From positions 420,223 to 484,222 of the forward strand of contig NW_022985083.1 in the NCBI RefSeq assembly GCF_010015585.1: a stretch of 64,000 bases of DNA. Direction: 5' to 3'. The first letter of the stretch is position 1. Each line of letters begins with the position of its first letter. Of the stretch, positions 22,476 through 33,600 are shown piece by piece. Origin of the DNA: Eremomyces bilateralis CBS 781.70. Lineage: Eukaryota; Ascomycota; Dothideomycetes; Eremomycetales; Eremomycetaceae. Position numbers and translations under genes: made by a program. The notes beneath the pieces were generated by a model. The model had not been told where the DNA came from. It did not search any database and was given only the letters and a program-made list of their open reading frames with translations.

Positions 22476-24278
22476 ACGGAAAATCGAGATCAAGGCGATC
22501 AAGGATGATCGGAATCGCTCTGTGTAAGTCTGCCCCTCCGCGCGGTTAGATGTATACCTCCATCGGACAATATCTAACGGATGTACCTGTAGGACGTTCT
22601 TGAAACGAAAAGGCGGGTTATTCAAAAAGGCACACGAACTGTCCGTATTATGCTCCGTCGACGTCGCAGTCATCATCTTTGGCCACAACAAGAAGCTCTA
22701 TGAATTTTCATCCGGCGACATCAACGAGACGTTGGGAAGATACCAATATGTTCGCTCGCAAGTATGTGGCAAGAATAACATGATCGGGACGTAACTGATC
22801 GCGCGTAGTTCGGCGGTGCTCACGAGCACAAGGGACCGGAAGATTTCATGGGAAAGAAGGACATGGACGACGAAGAAGAAGACGACGAAGGTCCTCCATC
22901 AATCCGGGATTCGCATACTCCTCCCGACCATCCCATGATGCGCCATCATCTCCAAGCACCGGCTTTCCAACATATCAATCAACACCACGCACCGTCACAG
23001 TCGCCGCCGATGCACAACGGTATGGGTTTCCGTGGACCGTCCCCTCAACCGCCAACGTCAAGACCCGGGTCGAGGACACACGTCCGAAGGACCAGCTCAA
23101 ATCTAGCTCCACCCCATGCTCAAGCGTCCGGACCTCCTCCTCAGCAGAGCTATGCATATATGCCCAATCCGCCCATTTACAACCCCCAAGCGGCAGCCGC
23201 GGCAGGCATGCCGGTCCGACCACCAAGCGGACCGCCGCCTCAACATGGAGTTTCCTACCCCCCGCAGTATCAACAGACCTACCCTCCACCGAATCCCCAT
23301 CTCCAACAGGCGATTGCACAGGAACATCGACGACAATCGATGCCAGCATCCGTACCCGCGCAAGATCAACGACAGGGCCCGCCGCAGTCGCAGCAACGAC
23401 TCCAACCTCCCCAACCGCCACCGCACCGTTCACCGCAACCCGAGCAGCAAAACTTCCAAAGCCCCCCGATGCCGCAGCCGAAACCGCTTCCTTCGTCCGC
23501 ACGAAACAGCATCTTCACCCCCATCGACGACAAGCGGTCCTTACTAGCGCAACACTGGGGCGAGCCCTCCCGCCACGACCCCGGCGCCAAACCCGACGGC
23601 CGCTCCACCTCCATCGACGTCTCCTCCATCAACCGCGACCTCTCCAGCGCACCCCCTCCCCGCACCAGCTCCATCACTTCTGTCCCCACCCTCAACCCCT
23701 CCAGCCGCACCAACAGCCTCCAAACCGACCTCAAGCGCCCCCGCCTTCGCGTCGAGATCCCTTCCGAACACTCCGACAGCGACCCAGGCTCCTCCGCCTC
23801 CCCCAAGGACCCTACCACCGCCCTCCGCACTCCCGTCCGCGGACCCGGCGAATCCGGCGTCGTCCTCCCCCCGCCCTCCCCCTCTGCTAGCGCCCTCCTC
23901 AGCGCTGGCGCCGCCGGGCCGCCTAACCCCTTCGCACGTCCGCCCCCACCCAACTCCACCGCCAATAACAACAACAACAACAACAACAACAACAACGGCA
24001 ACCCCGCCGCCTACCGCGCTGGCAGCGACATGGAGACCCCTATCTCCGCGCTGCCGAGCCGGTTCGTCTCCGATCAGCTGCTGCCGTCGCCGTCGAGCTT
24101 CTATCCCGAGTGGGGGTTCGGGCGAGAGCCGAACATGTTGCCGAGCCCGTTGGCGTTCCCGACCCCGGTGGGACAAGGGGGCGGCGGGTTTCGGGGGGAA
24201 GAGGGGGAGGCGGAGCGGGAGAGGAAGCGAAAGGGGGAGGAGGGGGAGGCCGGGGATGTGAAGAGGACGCGGACGTGA
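22468..24278 (+). CDS. rlmA: MEF2/RlmA-type MADS-box transcription factor
   Basis: The first 60 residues are a MADS domain of the SRF/MEF2 class: [19 protein letters not shown], then [20 protein letters not shown] and [18 protein letters not shown]. This is the form found in fungal RlmA/Rlm1, the transcription factor below the cell-wall-integrity MAP kinase, which acts in the nucleus on cell-wall genes. Exons are 22468-22523, 22593-22761 and 22809-24278 (564 residues). Intron 2 has a good GTATGT donor that keeps four extra residues (VRSQ); a weak GTTCGC donor 12 nt earlier would give the family form [17 protein letters not shown]. The rest is rich in Pro, Gln and Ser with an 11-Asn tract, an [11 protein letters not shown] motif and the end segment [20 protein letters not shown]-like, all common in RlmA. 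Ser/Thr-Pro sites suit MAP-kinase control. Confidence 0.92.
23964..23996 (+). repeat. AAC trinucleotide repeat coding for poly-Asn
   Basis: One AAT and ten AAC codons in a row encode 11 asparagines in the disordered C-terminal half of the MADS-box protein. Such pure runs often vary in length between strains. Confidence 0.9.
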
Positions 24279-25224
24279 GGGGCTGCTTTACCTAGCATCC
24301 GCCCTCATCTCCACACCCTTCTTTGTTGTTTTCGGATCATCGTTGCTCGTTCCTTCCTTTCGAGCGGAAAATGTTAGGTGGTTTCATCACGGTTTCATCT
24401 TCGGCGACGATTTTACTCTTTATAATTCCGGTATTTACGGTTGGCGCAATATCTGGTTCGAAAATGATGGGTTCTATGCTCTATTCTATCCACACGCTCC
24501 TTTTCTTTGATCACGGATACGGACACGGACAAGTGGTCATTCATGGTCGGGTATTACGCGATGGGAATCAATCGCGGCCCGAGATATCGGAGTTTGTGTA
24601 GATTGGTGCGTTTTTTCTCGGACGGCCTTGGTAGTGTGATATCGGATAACTACAAAATGTTAAGATGGTACTCTTCTCTGTGTCTCGTGAAGTAATTGCG
24701 TGCTAGGCAGTATCAGGATTGATATCCCTGAGCTCGCCGAGGAGGTAACTGTAGTCACAGGACCCTGATGACCCGATCGATGCCCAGCCCACATTGCAGC
24801 CTTGTGTCCTCATCACCATCCTCCCATAACAGTGCCACAGAAGCGAACCCTCCTTGCAATCAATCGTCACAATCAGTGCTACTCTGTTGACTCCAACTCT
24901 CCTAAATTCCCACCCTCCTCTTCCCAAGTAAGCCTTACCGCACCCCTCATTCCTACCGCACTGTCCCCCTTCCTCGCCCTGCCAATCGCCTACATCGCCT
25001 TATCATCCGCTTTAGCGCCCGCCAGTCTCGCAAGGCTGGCCTATTGCGTCAAAGCCGGAGATCGGTCTGCACTCTGGAGGCTAAGTAGGACGTAGGTCAA
25101 CGCGGAGCCGCATCGGAGCTTCCGACGTGGATGTGCATGTAAGGAGGGTCGTTTCCGGCCCCCGAGCCTTGAACACAGCGAAGGGACGCTCTTTTGACTA
25201 AAGGACGTGCAACAATCCGAAGCG
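24279..25224. other. Intergenic region between the MADS-box and penta-EF-hand genes
   Basis: 946 bp holding the 3' UTR of the MADS-box gene and the promoter of the next gene on the same strand. No protein-like open frame and no RNA gene was recognised. Confidence 0.5.
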
Positions 25225-26654
25225 ATGGCGTATAACAAAGGATATAACCCAGATGCGCTTCCCGCGCACGCGGAGCCGGAAGAAGTGAGTACCTACCATG
25301 GCCAACCATCCCACCCACCATCCCCTCTCACCCCCCGCTCAACCCCTCGACCCTCCCACCCCCACTAACGCCCCCTAGGCCGCCCAAATCCTCCACTCCA
25401 AACCTCCCGGCACCCGTCCCCCCCCCCCCTCCCCCCCCACCCCTACGCCACCAAACCCCCGCCCCCGCGCCCGGACGACCGTCGCCGCGACGACCGCGAC
25501 CGTCCCCACCACCGCTCTGATAGCTACCGCCGCGACGACCGCCCGCCCCCGCCCAGCGGCAGCGGCGGGAGACACGCAGACGGGCGCGATCCACGGGATG
25601 ATCCGCGCGCGTATGGATACGGGAGCCCGCCGCCAGGGAGTTTTGGGTATCAGAATTTGGGGGGGGTGGCACAGGGGGGTGGTGGCGGAGGGGGGTATGG
25701 GAGGACGGGGTCGCAGAGGTTGTCGGGGGCAGGGGCACCGGCACCGGCGCCGCCGAGGGATGCGAATGATCGGGATGCGTTGTGGCCGCTGTTTAAGGCG
25801 GTGGATAAGAATGGTGAGTTTGGATGGGTGGGCGGTTTTTATTTGGCGAGAGGGGAGGGGTTCGGAATGGTGGATGTGGCAGATGCTGACGATGGATAGA
25901 CAGTAATCAGTTGTCGGAGAAGGAGCTGTCAACGGCGCTGGTCAATGGGGATTACTCGAGCTTCGATCCGCATACGATACGGATGATGATCCGGTGGGTT
26001 GCGTTTGGTCTACACGTGCGACTCTGTCCGGAATTATACTGACTGCGCGGCTTGAAGGATGTTTGACATAGATCGCTCGAACACGATCAACTTCGACGAG
26101 TTCTGGTAAGTTATGGCTGTGCTCCGTTTTAGAGTTGCTTCCTGGAGGATCCATGGCGCATGATGCTTCATTGAGACTAATATGACGTCTCTAGTGGTCT
26201 ATGGGGCTTCCTGCACGCCTGGAGAACACTGTTCGACCGCTTCGACGTTGACCGATCAGGAAATATCCAATACACCGAGTTTTCCGATGCCCTCGTTGCA
26301 TTCGGCTATCGGCTCTCTCCCCAGTTCGTGACGCTCATCTTCAGGACGTACGACCGCCGGAACGAGAATGCAATATCCTTCGACCTCTTCGTGCAAGCGT
26401 GCATCAGCCTCAAGCGGATGACGGACGTCTTCAAGAAGTACGACGAGGATCGGGATGGGTATATCACGTTAAGCTTGTAAGTTCATCCGAGCCATTGCTT
26501 CTACCATCGCTGTAGGCAAACGTCGCCGGAATTCACGCTAACTGCCTGATAGCGAGCAATTTCTCACAGGTGCGCAAGAACTCTTCCTTTTCAACAGCAT
26601 CTCCTCGGTCACTGATACTGGCCTGTACTAGAAATCCTGACGCAAGCTCAATAA
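25225..26654 (+). CDS. PEF1: Penta-EF-hand calcium-binding protein (ALG-2/Pef1 type), frame break in poly-C
   Basis: This is a cytosolic penta-EF-hand protein of the ALG-2/sorcin/Pef1 family, which bind calcium and then partner or membrane. Seven exons fit: 25225-25284, 25379-25813, 25900-25993, 26058-26105, 26195-26475, 26553-26569 (17 nt) and 26632-26654. The N-terminal part is Pro/Gly/Arg-rich. EF-hands include DKNDSNQLSEKELSTALVNG, DIDRSNTINFDEFCGLW, DVDRSGNIQYTEFSDAL, then a degenerate fourth and DEDRDGYITLSFEQF as the fifth. In exon 2 the frame set by exon 1 fails at two long C runs (25418-25438): the frame used downstream from about 25444 needs one more base there. A missed base in the assembly is the likely reason, but a real frameshift cannot be excluded. 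Apart from this break the gene looks intact. Confidence 0.85.
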
Positions 26655-27011
26655 TGGGCGATTGGAATGGCAGAGTAAGATGGTTGGTACCTTCAAAATG
26701 GAAGTTGGATGCGGCGTAAGGAGGAAGGAATTGGCACTTCTTACCCTCAGAACTCGGGTATTAGTTGGGCATGTCAAATTGGCATGGACTCAAGCTCTTA
26801 TTAAAAGCGCATCGAGCCACAGATAGTTCAGATAGGAGTGAAGACGGAGGATGAAACGATTGCTTGTTCTTCATATGCCTTTGAGACCAATGCACGTGAC
26901 CACGCGATGTTCCTGTTTCCTGGGCGTTTGATTGTTTGAAGCTCCATCCAAATATGTCTTGTTGATAACTTACCTCTCCACCACGCAATTGAACTACACG
27001 ACCCTCCAAAC
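26655..27011. promoter_or_regulatory. Intergenic region before the gapped coiled-coil gene
   Basis: 357 bp between two plus-strand genes; it should hold the PEF 3' UTR and the promoter of the next gene. Nothing specific is visible. Confidence 0.4.
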
Positions 27012-28428
27012 ATGGCATCCACCTCAGACATTCCCTGCCCGATCCCCCAGGTCCAAGAATCCCTCCACCCATACCTCCACTCCCGCCCCACCACACACCA
27101 CATCCGCCGCCTCCTCACCGCCCACCTCGCCTCCTCCCTCCGCGACTCCGANNNNNNNNNNNNNNNNNNNNNNNNNNNNNNNNNNNNNNNNNNNNNNNNN
27201 NNNNNNNNNNNNNNNNNNNNNNNNNNNNNNNNNNNNNNNNNNNNNNNNNNNNNNNNNNNNNNNNNNNNNNNNNNNNNNNNNNNNNNNNNNNNNNNNNNNN
27301 NNNNNNNNNNNNNNNNNNNNNNNNNNNNNNNNNNNNNNNNNNNNNNNNNNNNNNNNNNNNNNNNNNNNNNNNNNNNNNNNNNNNNNNNNNNNNNNNNNNN
27401 NNNNNNNNNNNNNNNNNNNNNNNNNNNNNNNNNNNNNNNNNNNNNNNNNNNNNNNNNNNNNNNNNNNNNNNNNNNNNNNNNNNNNNNNNNNNNNNNNNNN
27501 NNNNNNNNNNNNNNNNNNNNNNNNNNNNNNNNNNNNNNNNNNNNNNNNNNNNNNNNNNNNNNNNNNNNNNNNNNNNNNNNNNNNNNNNNNNNNNNNNNNN
27601 NNNNNNNNNNNNNNNNNNNNNNNNNNNNNNNNNNNNNNNNNNNNNNTGGTGTATCGGGTGAAGAGGGAGGTGTTGGAAGCGAAGAAGGAGGTGGAGGGGT
27701 GGGAGGGAAGGGTGGAGGAGGTGAGGAGGGCGGTGGTGGAAAGGGGGGAGGTGGGGATGGAGGAGAAGATGTGGGCGCTGGGAAGGGCGAGGGATGAGTT
27801 GATTGGGTGGATTGAAGGGGAGTTGGCGAAGGTGCCTGAAGCGGACGGGGAGACCGATGACGATGGGCGTCTGGGAGCTACGGGCGGGCAGCTGGAGAAC
27901 GATCCTGTTCCATCGAACGAGCAGATCGACGCGGCGTACGAACACTATCTTGAATCACGAAGAGCCTTACTCAAAACGATGGCATCTATTCCATCACTCG
28001 ACCTCCCCACAGAGCAACCACCTCCCCAACCCCTCTCCCAACTCCCGCAACCATCCACTAAACCGGCTCCGCTCCAATCTCACCACATCCTCCCCCACCT
28101 CCCCGCCCTACTCAGCTGCGTCGACGACGAACGCGACCTAATGCAACAAACCGCGTACCTCCGCCGCCGCCTCGCGGCCGGCGCGGACGAGAACGCCAAA
28201 ATTGTCGATCGCCTCGCCGGGGAGAGCTATCTGCTGCAGGACGCGAATGCGATGGAGATATCCATGGCGTCATGGGCAGAGGCGTCGGCGGCGAAGCGGG
28301 AAGAGCTGGAGCGGTTTCTCGATGAGAATTTTCGGGCGGGGGAGAGCGGGTTGCGGAATGCGGAGGAGGTATTGCGGCGGATGGAGGGGAGGAAACAGGC
28401 GTGGGAAGAGATCAAAGGTGATGTATGA
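27012..28428 (+). CDS. Unrecognised coiled-coil protein, interrupted by an assembly gap
   Basis: I do not recognise the family. The start at 27012 (MASTSDIPCPIPQVQESLHP) is the first ATG in a protein-like frame and is followed by YLHSRPTTHHIRRLLTAHLA, then the gap. After the gap the frame runs to a stop at 28426-28428 and reads as long charged helices (VYRVKREVLEAKKEVEGWEG, then EQIDAAYEHYLESRRALLKT, LSCVDDERDLMQQTAYLRRR, and EELERFLDENFRAGESGL), split by a Pro-rich linker. The frames before and after the gap differ, so the gap hides either an intron or a wrong number of Ns. The shape (coiled coil, no membrane segment) would suit a structural subunit, for example of a cytoskeletal or kinetochore complex, but this is a guess. 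Its stop lies 103 bp from the convergent dynamitin stop. Confidence 0.65.
27152..27646. other. Assembly gap (495 N)
   Basis: A run of 495 undetermined bases inside the coiled-coil gene. The left flank is strongly C-rich (27061-27120 has 38 C and 4 G) and the right flank strongly G-rich (27661-27720 has 36 G and 1 C), counted by eye. Confidence 0.99.
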
Positions 28429-28531
28429 GTCACGGGTATGGCTATGGTGCAGTAGAAAACTTCAAAACGACTTCGCTGGAGGGTATCTGGTACATGCGTG
28501 ACAAACATGACGCGGTCACTCGCACAATGCT

Positions 28532-29965
28532 TCAACTGAACTTCTGCACCCTCGCTTCCAGATCTTTCACCCATCCGCCCACGACATCCATGTTCTCCTT
28601 CAACACGCCCTCGCCATCTTTCAGTGCCTCCTTCACCTTGTCCAACGCCTCTCTCCATGCCTTGATCTCCGCCTCCTGCTCCTGCTGCCGCGTCCGCATC
28701 TCATCCAGCGTCGTGCTCGCATCGCCGGCCGACGCGTGGATGAGCCGCAGTGACCGGAGCCGCTCGACGACGAGTGGAAGCGTTGGTGCCATGGATTCGA
28801 TGGCGGGGAGGGCGGAGTAAAGCGCTTTGATGGCTTCGGCATTGGTAGGGTCGTCCAGGTAGGATTGCGCAGCGTCGGCGGATGGCGTGCCATTCGCCTT
28901 CGATCCACCCGTCGAGTTGATTTTGATTTTGGATGTAGCTTCATCCTCGACCTCGATTTCTCGGCGTTGACGTTGGAGGTCCTGGAGTCGTCGCGCGGCG
29001 GTCTCGTAGGTCGATGGAGCATTCGCGATGATCGAGAGCTGCTGGTCGAGGCTCTCGATCGTCTTCAAAACGGGGTCCTGGGGGACCAGGTCTTGCGGCG
29101 TCGAGCTGGAGACGCCTAATGAGGTTTCCAGCTGGGCAAGCCGGCTGTCGAATTCGGCCGCTTTGGCTAGGATCTCGCTCAAATTGCGATCATACTGAGC
29201 AGCTGCAGGTGTTTTGGTCATCCCCATCCGTTCTCCGTTCGCCACTAAGCCATTGGCATCGTGTAATGCTGGAGCCGCGCCCAAGGGTCTGCTCAATACG
29301 CTGGCGAGCTGTGTTTCAGCGCTGCTTGATCTCCCGCCTTGTGTGTAGACGGAATCCAGCATCTGACTGAGCTTAGCGATTTCGGAGGCTGCATCAACAT
29401 CATGATCTTCGGGGGATGTCTGTTCGTTCTGCTCGCACTCCGCCTTCGCCTCTTCGATTTCTTGTCGTAGCCGCCGGAGTTTCCTTTGAAGGCTTTCCTC
29501 CTCACTCTCATCATCCGATGGATAACCGGAGTGTTTTCGGGTTACTCGATTTGCGGTTCGATACGAACCTTTCTTGCGTCGGATACGGTCTGAGAAATCG
29601 GCTTTGCGCGCATCGACCTTGCTCGATCCAAATCGTAATCGAGCGTCGTCGGTCTTGAGCCTCCTTCGATCCACACCCGATTCGACGCCCTCGGAATCTT
29701 CGTCATATGATGATTCGCCGGATGACCTTTCTGTTGTTGAAGCCTAGGCATGTGTAAGTCTTCACCCAGGAGCTCTTTATATATACATGTATGCGCTCAC
29801 CTGGGTTGTGGATACATCATCGGTCAATCCGGGCGTTTCGTATACGTCTGGTGCAGAATCCTTGACGGGTCAGACATGGAGCTTCAAACGGTCTACAGTA
29901 CTCAGAAAGAGACGAATTAATCATACTAGGTCTGGTAGATTCGCGTACTTGCGTATTTGTGTCAT
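28532..29965 (-). CDS. Dynamitin, dynactin p50 subunit
   Basis: Dynamitin forms part of the shoulder of dynactin, the activator of cytoplasmic dynein, and in filamentous fungi is needed for nuclear migration and endosome transport. Three exons fit: 29927-29965, 29801-29860 and 28532-29743, giving 436 residues. The N-terminus MTQIRKYANLPDL followed by DSAPDVYETPGLTDD is the family signature: the early Tyr-Ala-Leu-Pro peptide and the Asp-Val-Tyr-Glu-Thr box. Coiled-coil segments follow (SLQRKLRRLRQEIEEAKAEC, LSEILAKAAEFDSRLAQLET, TLDEMRTRQQEQEAEIKAWR). The first two exons were found from the conserved residues and fit GT..AG introns. An open frame starting at 29674 lacks them. The gene shares an upstream region with the LSD1 homologue, which starts at 30633 on the other strand. 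Confidence 0.93.
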
Positions 29966-30632
29966 GTTTGCGACCTCAGGAAGGAATGGGAACACTCTCT
30001 ACGATCTGTTGCTCGCGTAGGTGTTGGCCAGCAGCTTCTCTAGGATTCAACGGTAGCAGCAAGCCAATAAACGTCATTCCAATCATCCGATATGACCCAA
30101 AGATGTATGTTCCGTGCTGGTCACCGTGGAGGTCAACACATGTGTGCGGTGTCCAAGACGCTGGTAGTGTGGAGGTGGACTCAATGTAGTTGGAGCGTCA
30201 TGTGATTTGAATCGTCGGTTGAAATCGATATCTCCAGATCGGGAGATAAAGCAAGGAGGAGAGGCAAGGGAGAGTAGAGAACACCGGGCCAGAAGTTCTT
30301 GTGCAATGCATGAATCCTGATTCCGAATTACCTACTATTACAGCTTATTCCCATATTCGAGGATTCGAGGTTCAAACGGTTAGCGTAACCTCTTCAAATC
30401 TCGCCGGCTGATTCGCTGGCTTCTTCTCAGCCATCGCTCCCTCTTACGGTTTCACTTCATCTCGACTCGCCATATCAGAGCCAACCATCCTCGACGATTA
30501 ATTGAACGACTCAATCTGTGCATTATCAGTCTTTTATAGATGGTCGCAGCTCTGTAATGACGTCAGAACATCTTTCTATCCACTTTGCGGTTGAGAAATG
30601 AAAGGTGCCCCTGATCAATCTCATCTCATCAA
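29966..30632. promoter_or_regulatory. Bidirectional promoter region, dynamitin and LSD1 homologue
   Basis: 667 bp between two divergent start codons. A 7-bp inverted repeat, TATCTCC at 30229-30235 and GGAGATA at 30242-30248 with a 6-bp spacer, contains GATA-type cores on both arms. No TATA box is obvious. Confidence 0.45.
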
Positions 30633-33600
30633 ATGGTGTCCATCCACGACGATTCGGCTCGCAATGGGCAACCGGCCTCCACTTCATCGTTTCTGCTGGA
30701 TCCATCCGGAAACCTTCAGACCACCTTGTTTGGAGAGGTTCCGTCCAACAATTCTTCCGATATAAAAGCTGCGCTGGGCGTGGGGCAAGGGCCATATGGG
30801 TTTTTCAATGAAAGCAGACCCTATCCATCATATAGCGAGTCACAGCAATCATCGATTATCGGTGGAGACGGGCATGTTACTCCAAATACGTCCGATACTC
30901 ATCTGAGTATCAAGACAGAATCCCAAAAGGCTCCGTCGCCGAGTCAAAATGGCTATCATATCAATGGCACTCAGAGCTTGGACCGTCAGTCGGAATCACG
31001 ACCAATTGATACTGTCGAAGGCGCTACAAACAATGGGATATCAACCTCCACGAAGAAGCTGCCCACTCTCAAGATACGAAATCCATTATTTCGAACGCAA
31101 TTCGATGCGACCACGCCCGCCAAAGCCCCGGTGCAGAAATTCACCCCATCTACAGGCACATCTCCTGATATTCATCACACCGGAAATTTTACTTCAACAC
31201 AAAGCGCCAGCCCGTCATCAACGTTACCTAACTATGCGAATAATTCAACTCCAAGGAAACGCATCAGGCTTGATGAAGAACCGTCGAGTCGCAGGGCATC
31301 AATGAAAACGGCTGAAATCTCCCAGCACCGAGCCAAGATTAGCATACCTGCAAATGTCCCAAGCGAGGAGTATGCCAGGCAGTGTATATTTGCAGCATCA
31401 TGGTCTAGGCTGAACCCATACGCCCTGCACCCTGGGGAGTACCGGATGTTGCGCCAGTATATTACTGGACCACAGGTAACGACTTACGTTAACATACGCA
31501 ACGGAATCCTTCGACTGTGGGTCAGGAATCCAATGGTGTGCGTCTCAATAGAAGAGGCAGCTGGGTGTGCAAAAGAATCTCGCTTCTTCGGACTCGCATA
31601 TACCGCCCACGAATGGCTCATCCGAAATGGCTACATCAACTTTGGATGCGTGAGATCACAATCGCCCTCGGTTCCGGCGCGACTCAAACCGTCGAAGCCT
31701 AGGGAGACGATCGCCATAATTGGAGCTGGCATGGCCGGACTGGCATGTGCTCGTCAGCTGGAAAATCTTTTCGAACACTTTTCTGAGCACTGGTACAAGC
31801 GAGGCGAATTCCCACCGAAGGTCACTATACTCGAGGGGAGGAATAGAATTGGCGGTCGAATATATTCGTTCCCACTCCATGCCACGGCCAACGGCACACA
31901 TCCACCAGGATCACGGTGTACGGCGGAGATGGGCGCACAGATCGTCACCGGATTTGAGCGAGGCAATCCGCTCAACGCGATTATTCGAGGCCAACTCGGA
32001 CTACACATGCATGCGATCAAGGAAGGTACAGTGTTATACGACATTGATGGGTCCACCGTGGATAAGCAGACCGATGATCGAGTGGAAGGTCTATTCAACG
32101 ACGTTCTGGAACGAGCGAGCAAGTTTCGAAATCAGGCCGTGCAAGCATTGACGCTTGAAGGTGACATCAAGTTGATAGAGGCTGGAAAAGATCCTACGAC
32201 CGACGGAGGCGAGTTTATTTCAGTCTTGGAGTCGAGAGGCGAGCCTGTCAATGTCGTTGCGTCGCAAGGCCGGCCCAAGAAGAATAGACAAACAAACGCC
32301 CCCGTGACGATGGAGAAACTGACCGGAAGATCATATCAAGCGACCGAGACAAAGGATTTGCTTGCTGCAGCTGCTGCCGAAAAACTCGGATTCAACCTCA
32401 CAGCTGGAGTCTCGAAGTTGTCGACGCTGCAACTGGAGCAAAAGGCGCAAGAGCACATGTCAAACCTGGGCGATGTGATGGACGAAGCATGCAGACAATA
32501 CCAAGACATGATGAATCTGACCGAGCAAGATTTACGGTTATTGAATTGGCACTACGCCAACCTCGAGTATGCGAGCGCCGCCCCTGTTGGATCCTTGAGT
32601 CTTACAGGCTGGGACCAAGACTCCGGTAACGAGTTCGAAGGCGAGCATACTGAGGTCATTGGAGGATACACGCAAGTCCCGCGTGGCCTCTACCTGTTCC
32701 CAACACCTCTGGATGTCAAACTCGGGCGCTGTGTCGAAACTATCGAGTATCACGCGTCGACTGCTACAACGGAAGGCTGCGCTACAGTTACTTGCAGCGA
32801 TGGAGAATCAATCCGTGCGGATCGAGTCGTTCTGACTGCGCCGTTGGGCGTGCTAAAGGCCGGAACGATTAAGTTTGAGCCGCAGCTACCGGATTGGAAG
32901 CTCGATTGCATTGATCGAATGGGTTTCGGACTGCTTAATAAGGTAAGATAACCAAATCCGATTTGATCGACCCCTCTAACTCGAATCAGCTTGTTCTTGT
33001 CTACGATACGCCCTTCTGGGAACAGGATCGAGATATGTTCGGTCTCCTACACGAGTCTATCATTCCACAAAGTCGTAACATGAAGGACTACGCAGCACAA
33101 AGGGGTCTCTTCTACATATTCTGGAATACAATGAAGACCAGCGGAGCACCAACTTTGGTTGCGATGATGGCAGGCAACTCGGCTTACGCGGTCGAAAACG
33201 TCACGGATGCACAGCTCGTCGACGAGGCTCAAACCAGCCTTTCAAAAATCTTCGGGCAGATTCCGAAACCAAAAGAGACCGTCATCACGCGATGGAGGAA
33301 GGATCCGTTTGCTCGAGGCTCATATTCCTACGTAGGACCGAACACCCGATCGGACGACTACGAGAATATGGCGACGTCGGTAGGTCAGATTCATTTCGCA
33401 GGCGAAGCAACCTGTGGAACCCATCCCGCCACCGTGCATGGCGCATACCTTTCCGGTCTCCGAGCTGCGTGCGAGGTGATCGAGACCTTCATCGGCCCCA
33501 TGGATCCCGGCCAGCCACTGGTTGGGACGAAACTGCGACAGAGCAGCACCGACGGCACGCCGACCCAAGCCGTCAAGCGACCCATGGCCGATGCCGTGCA

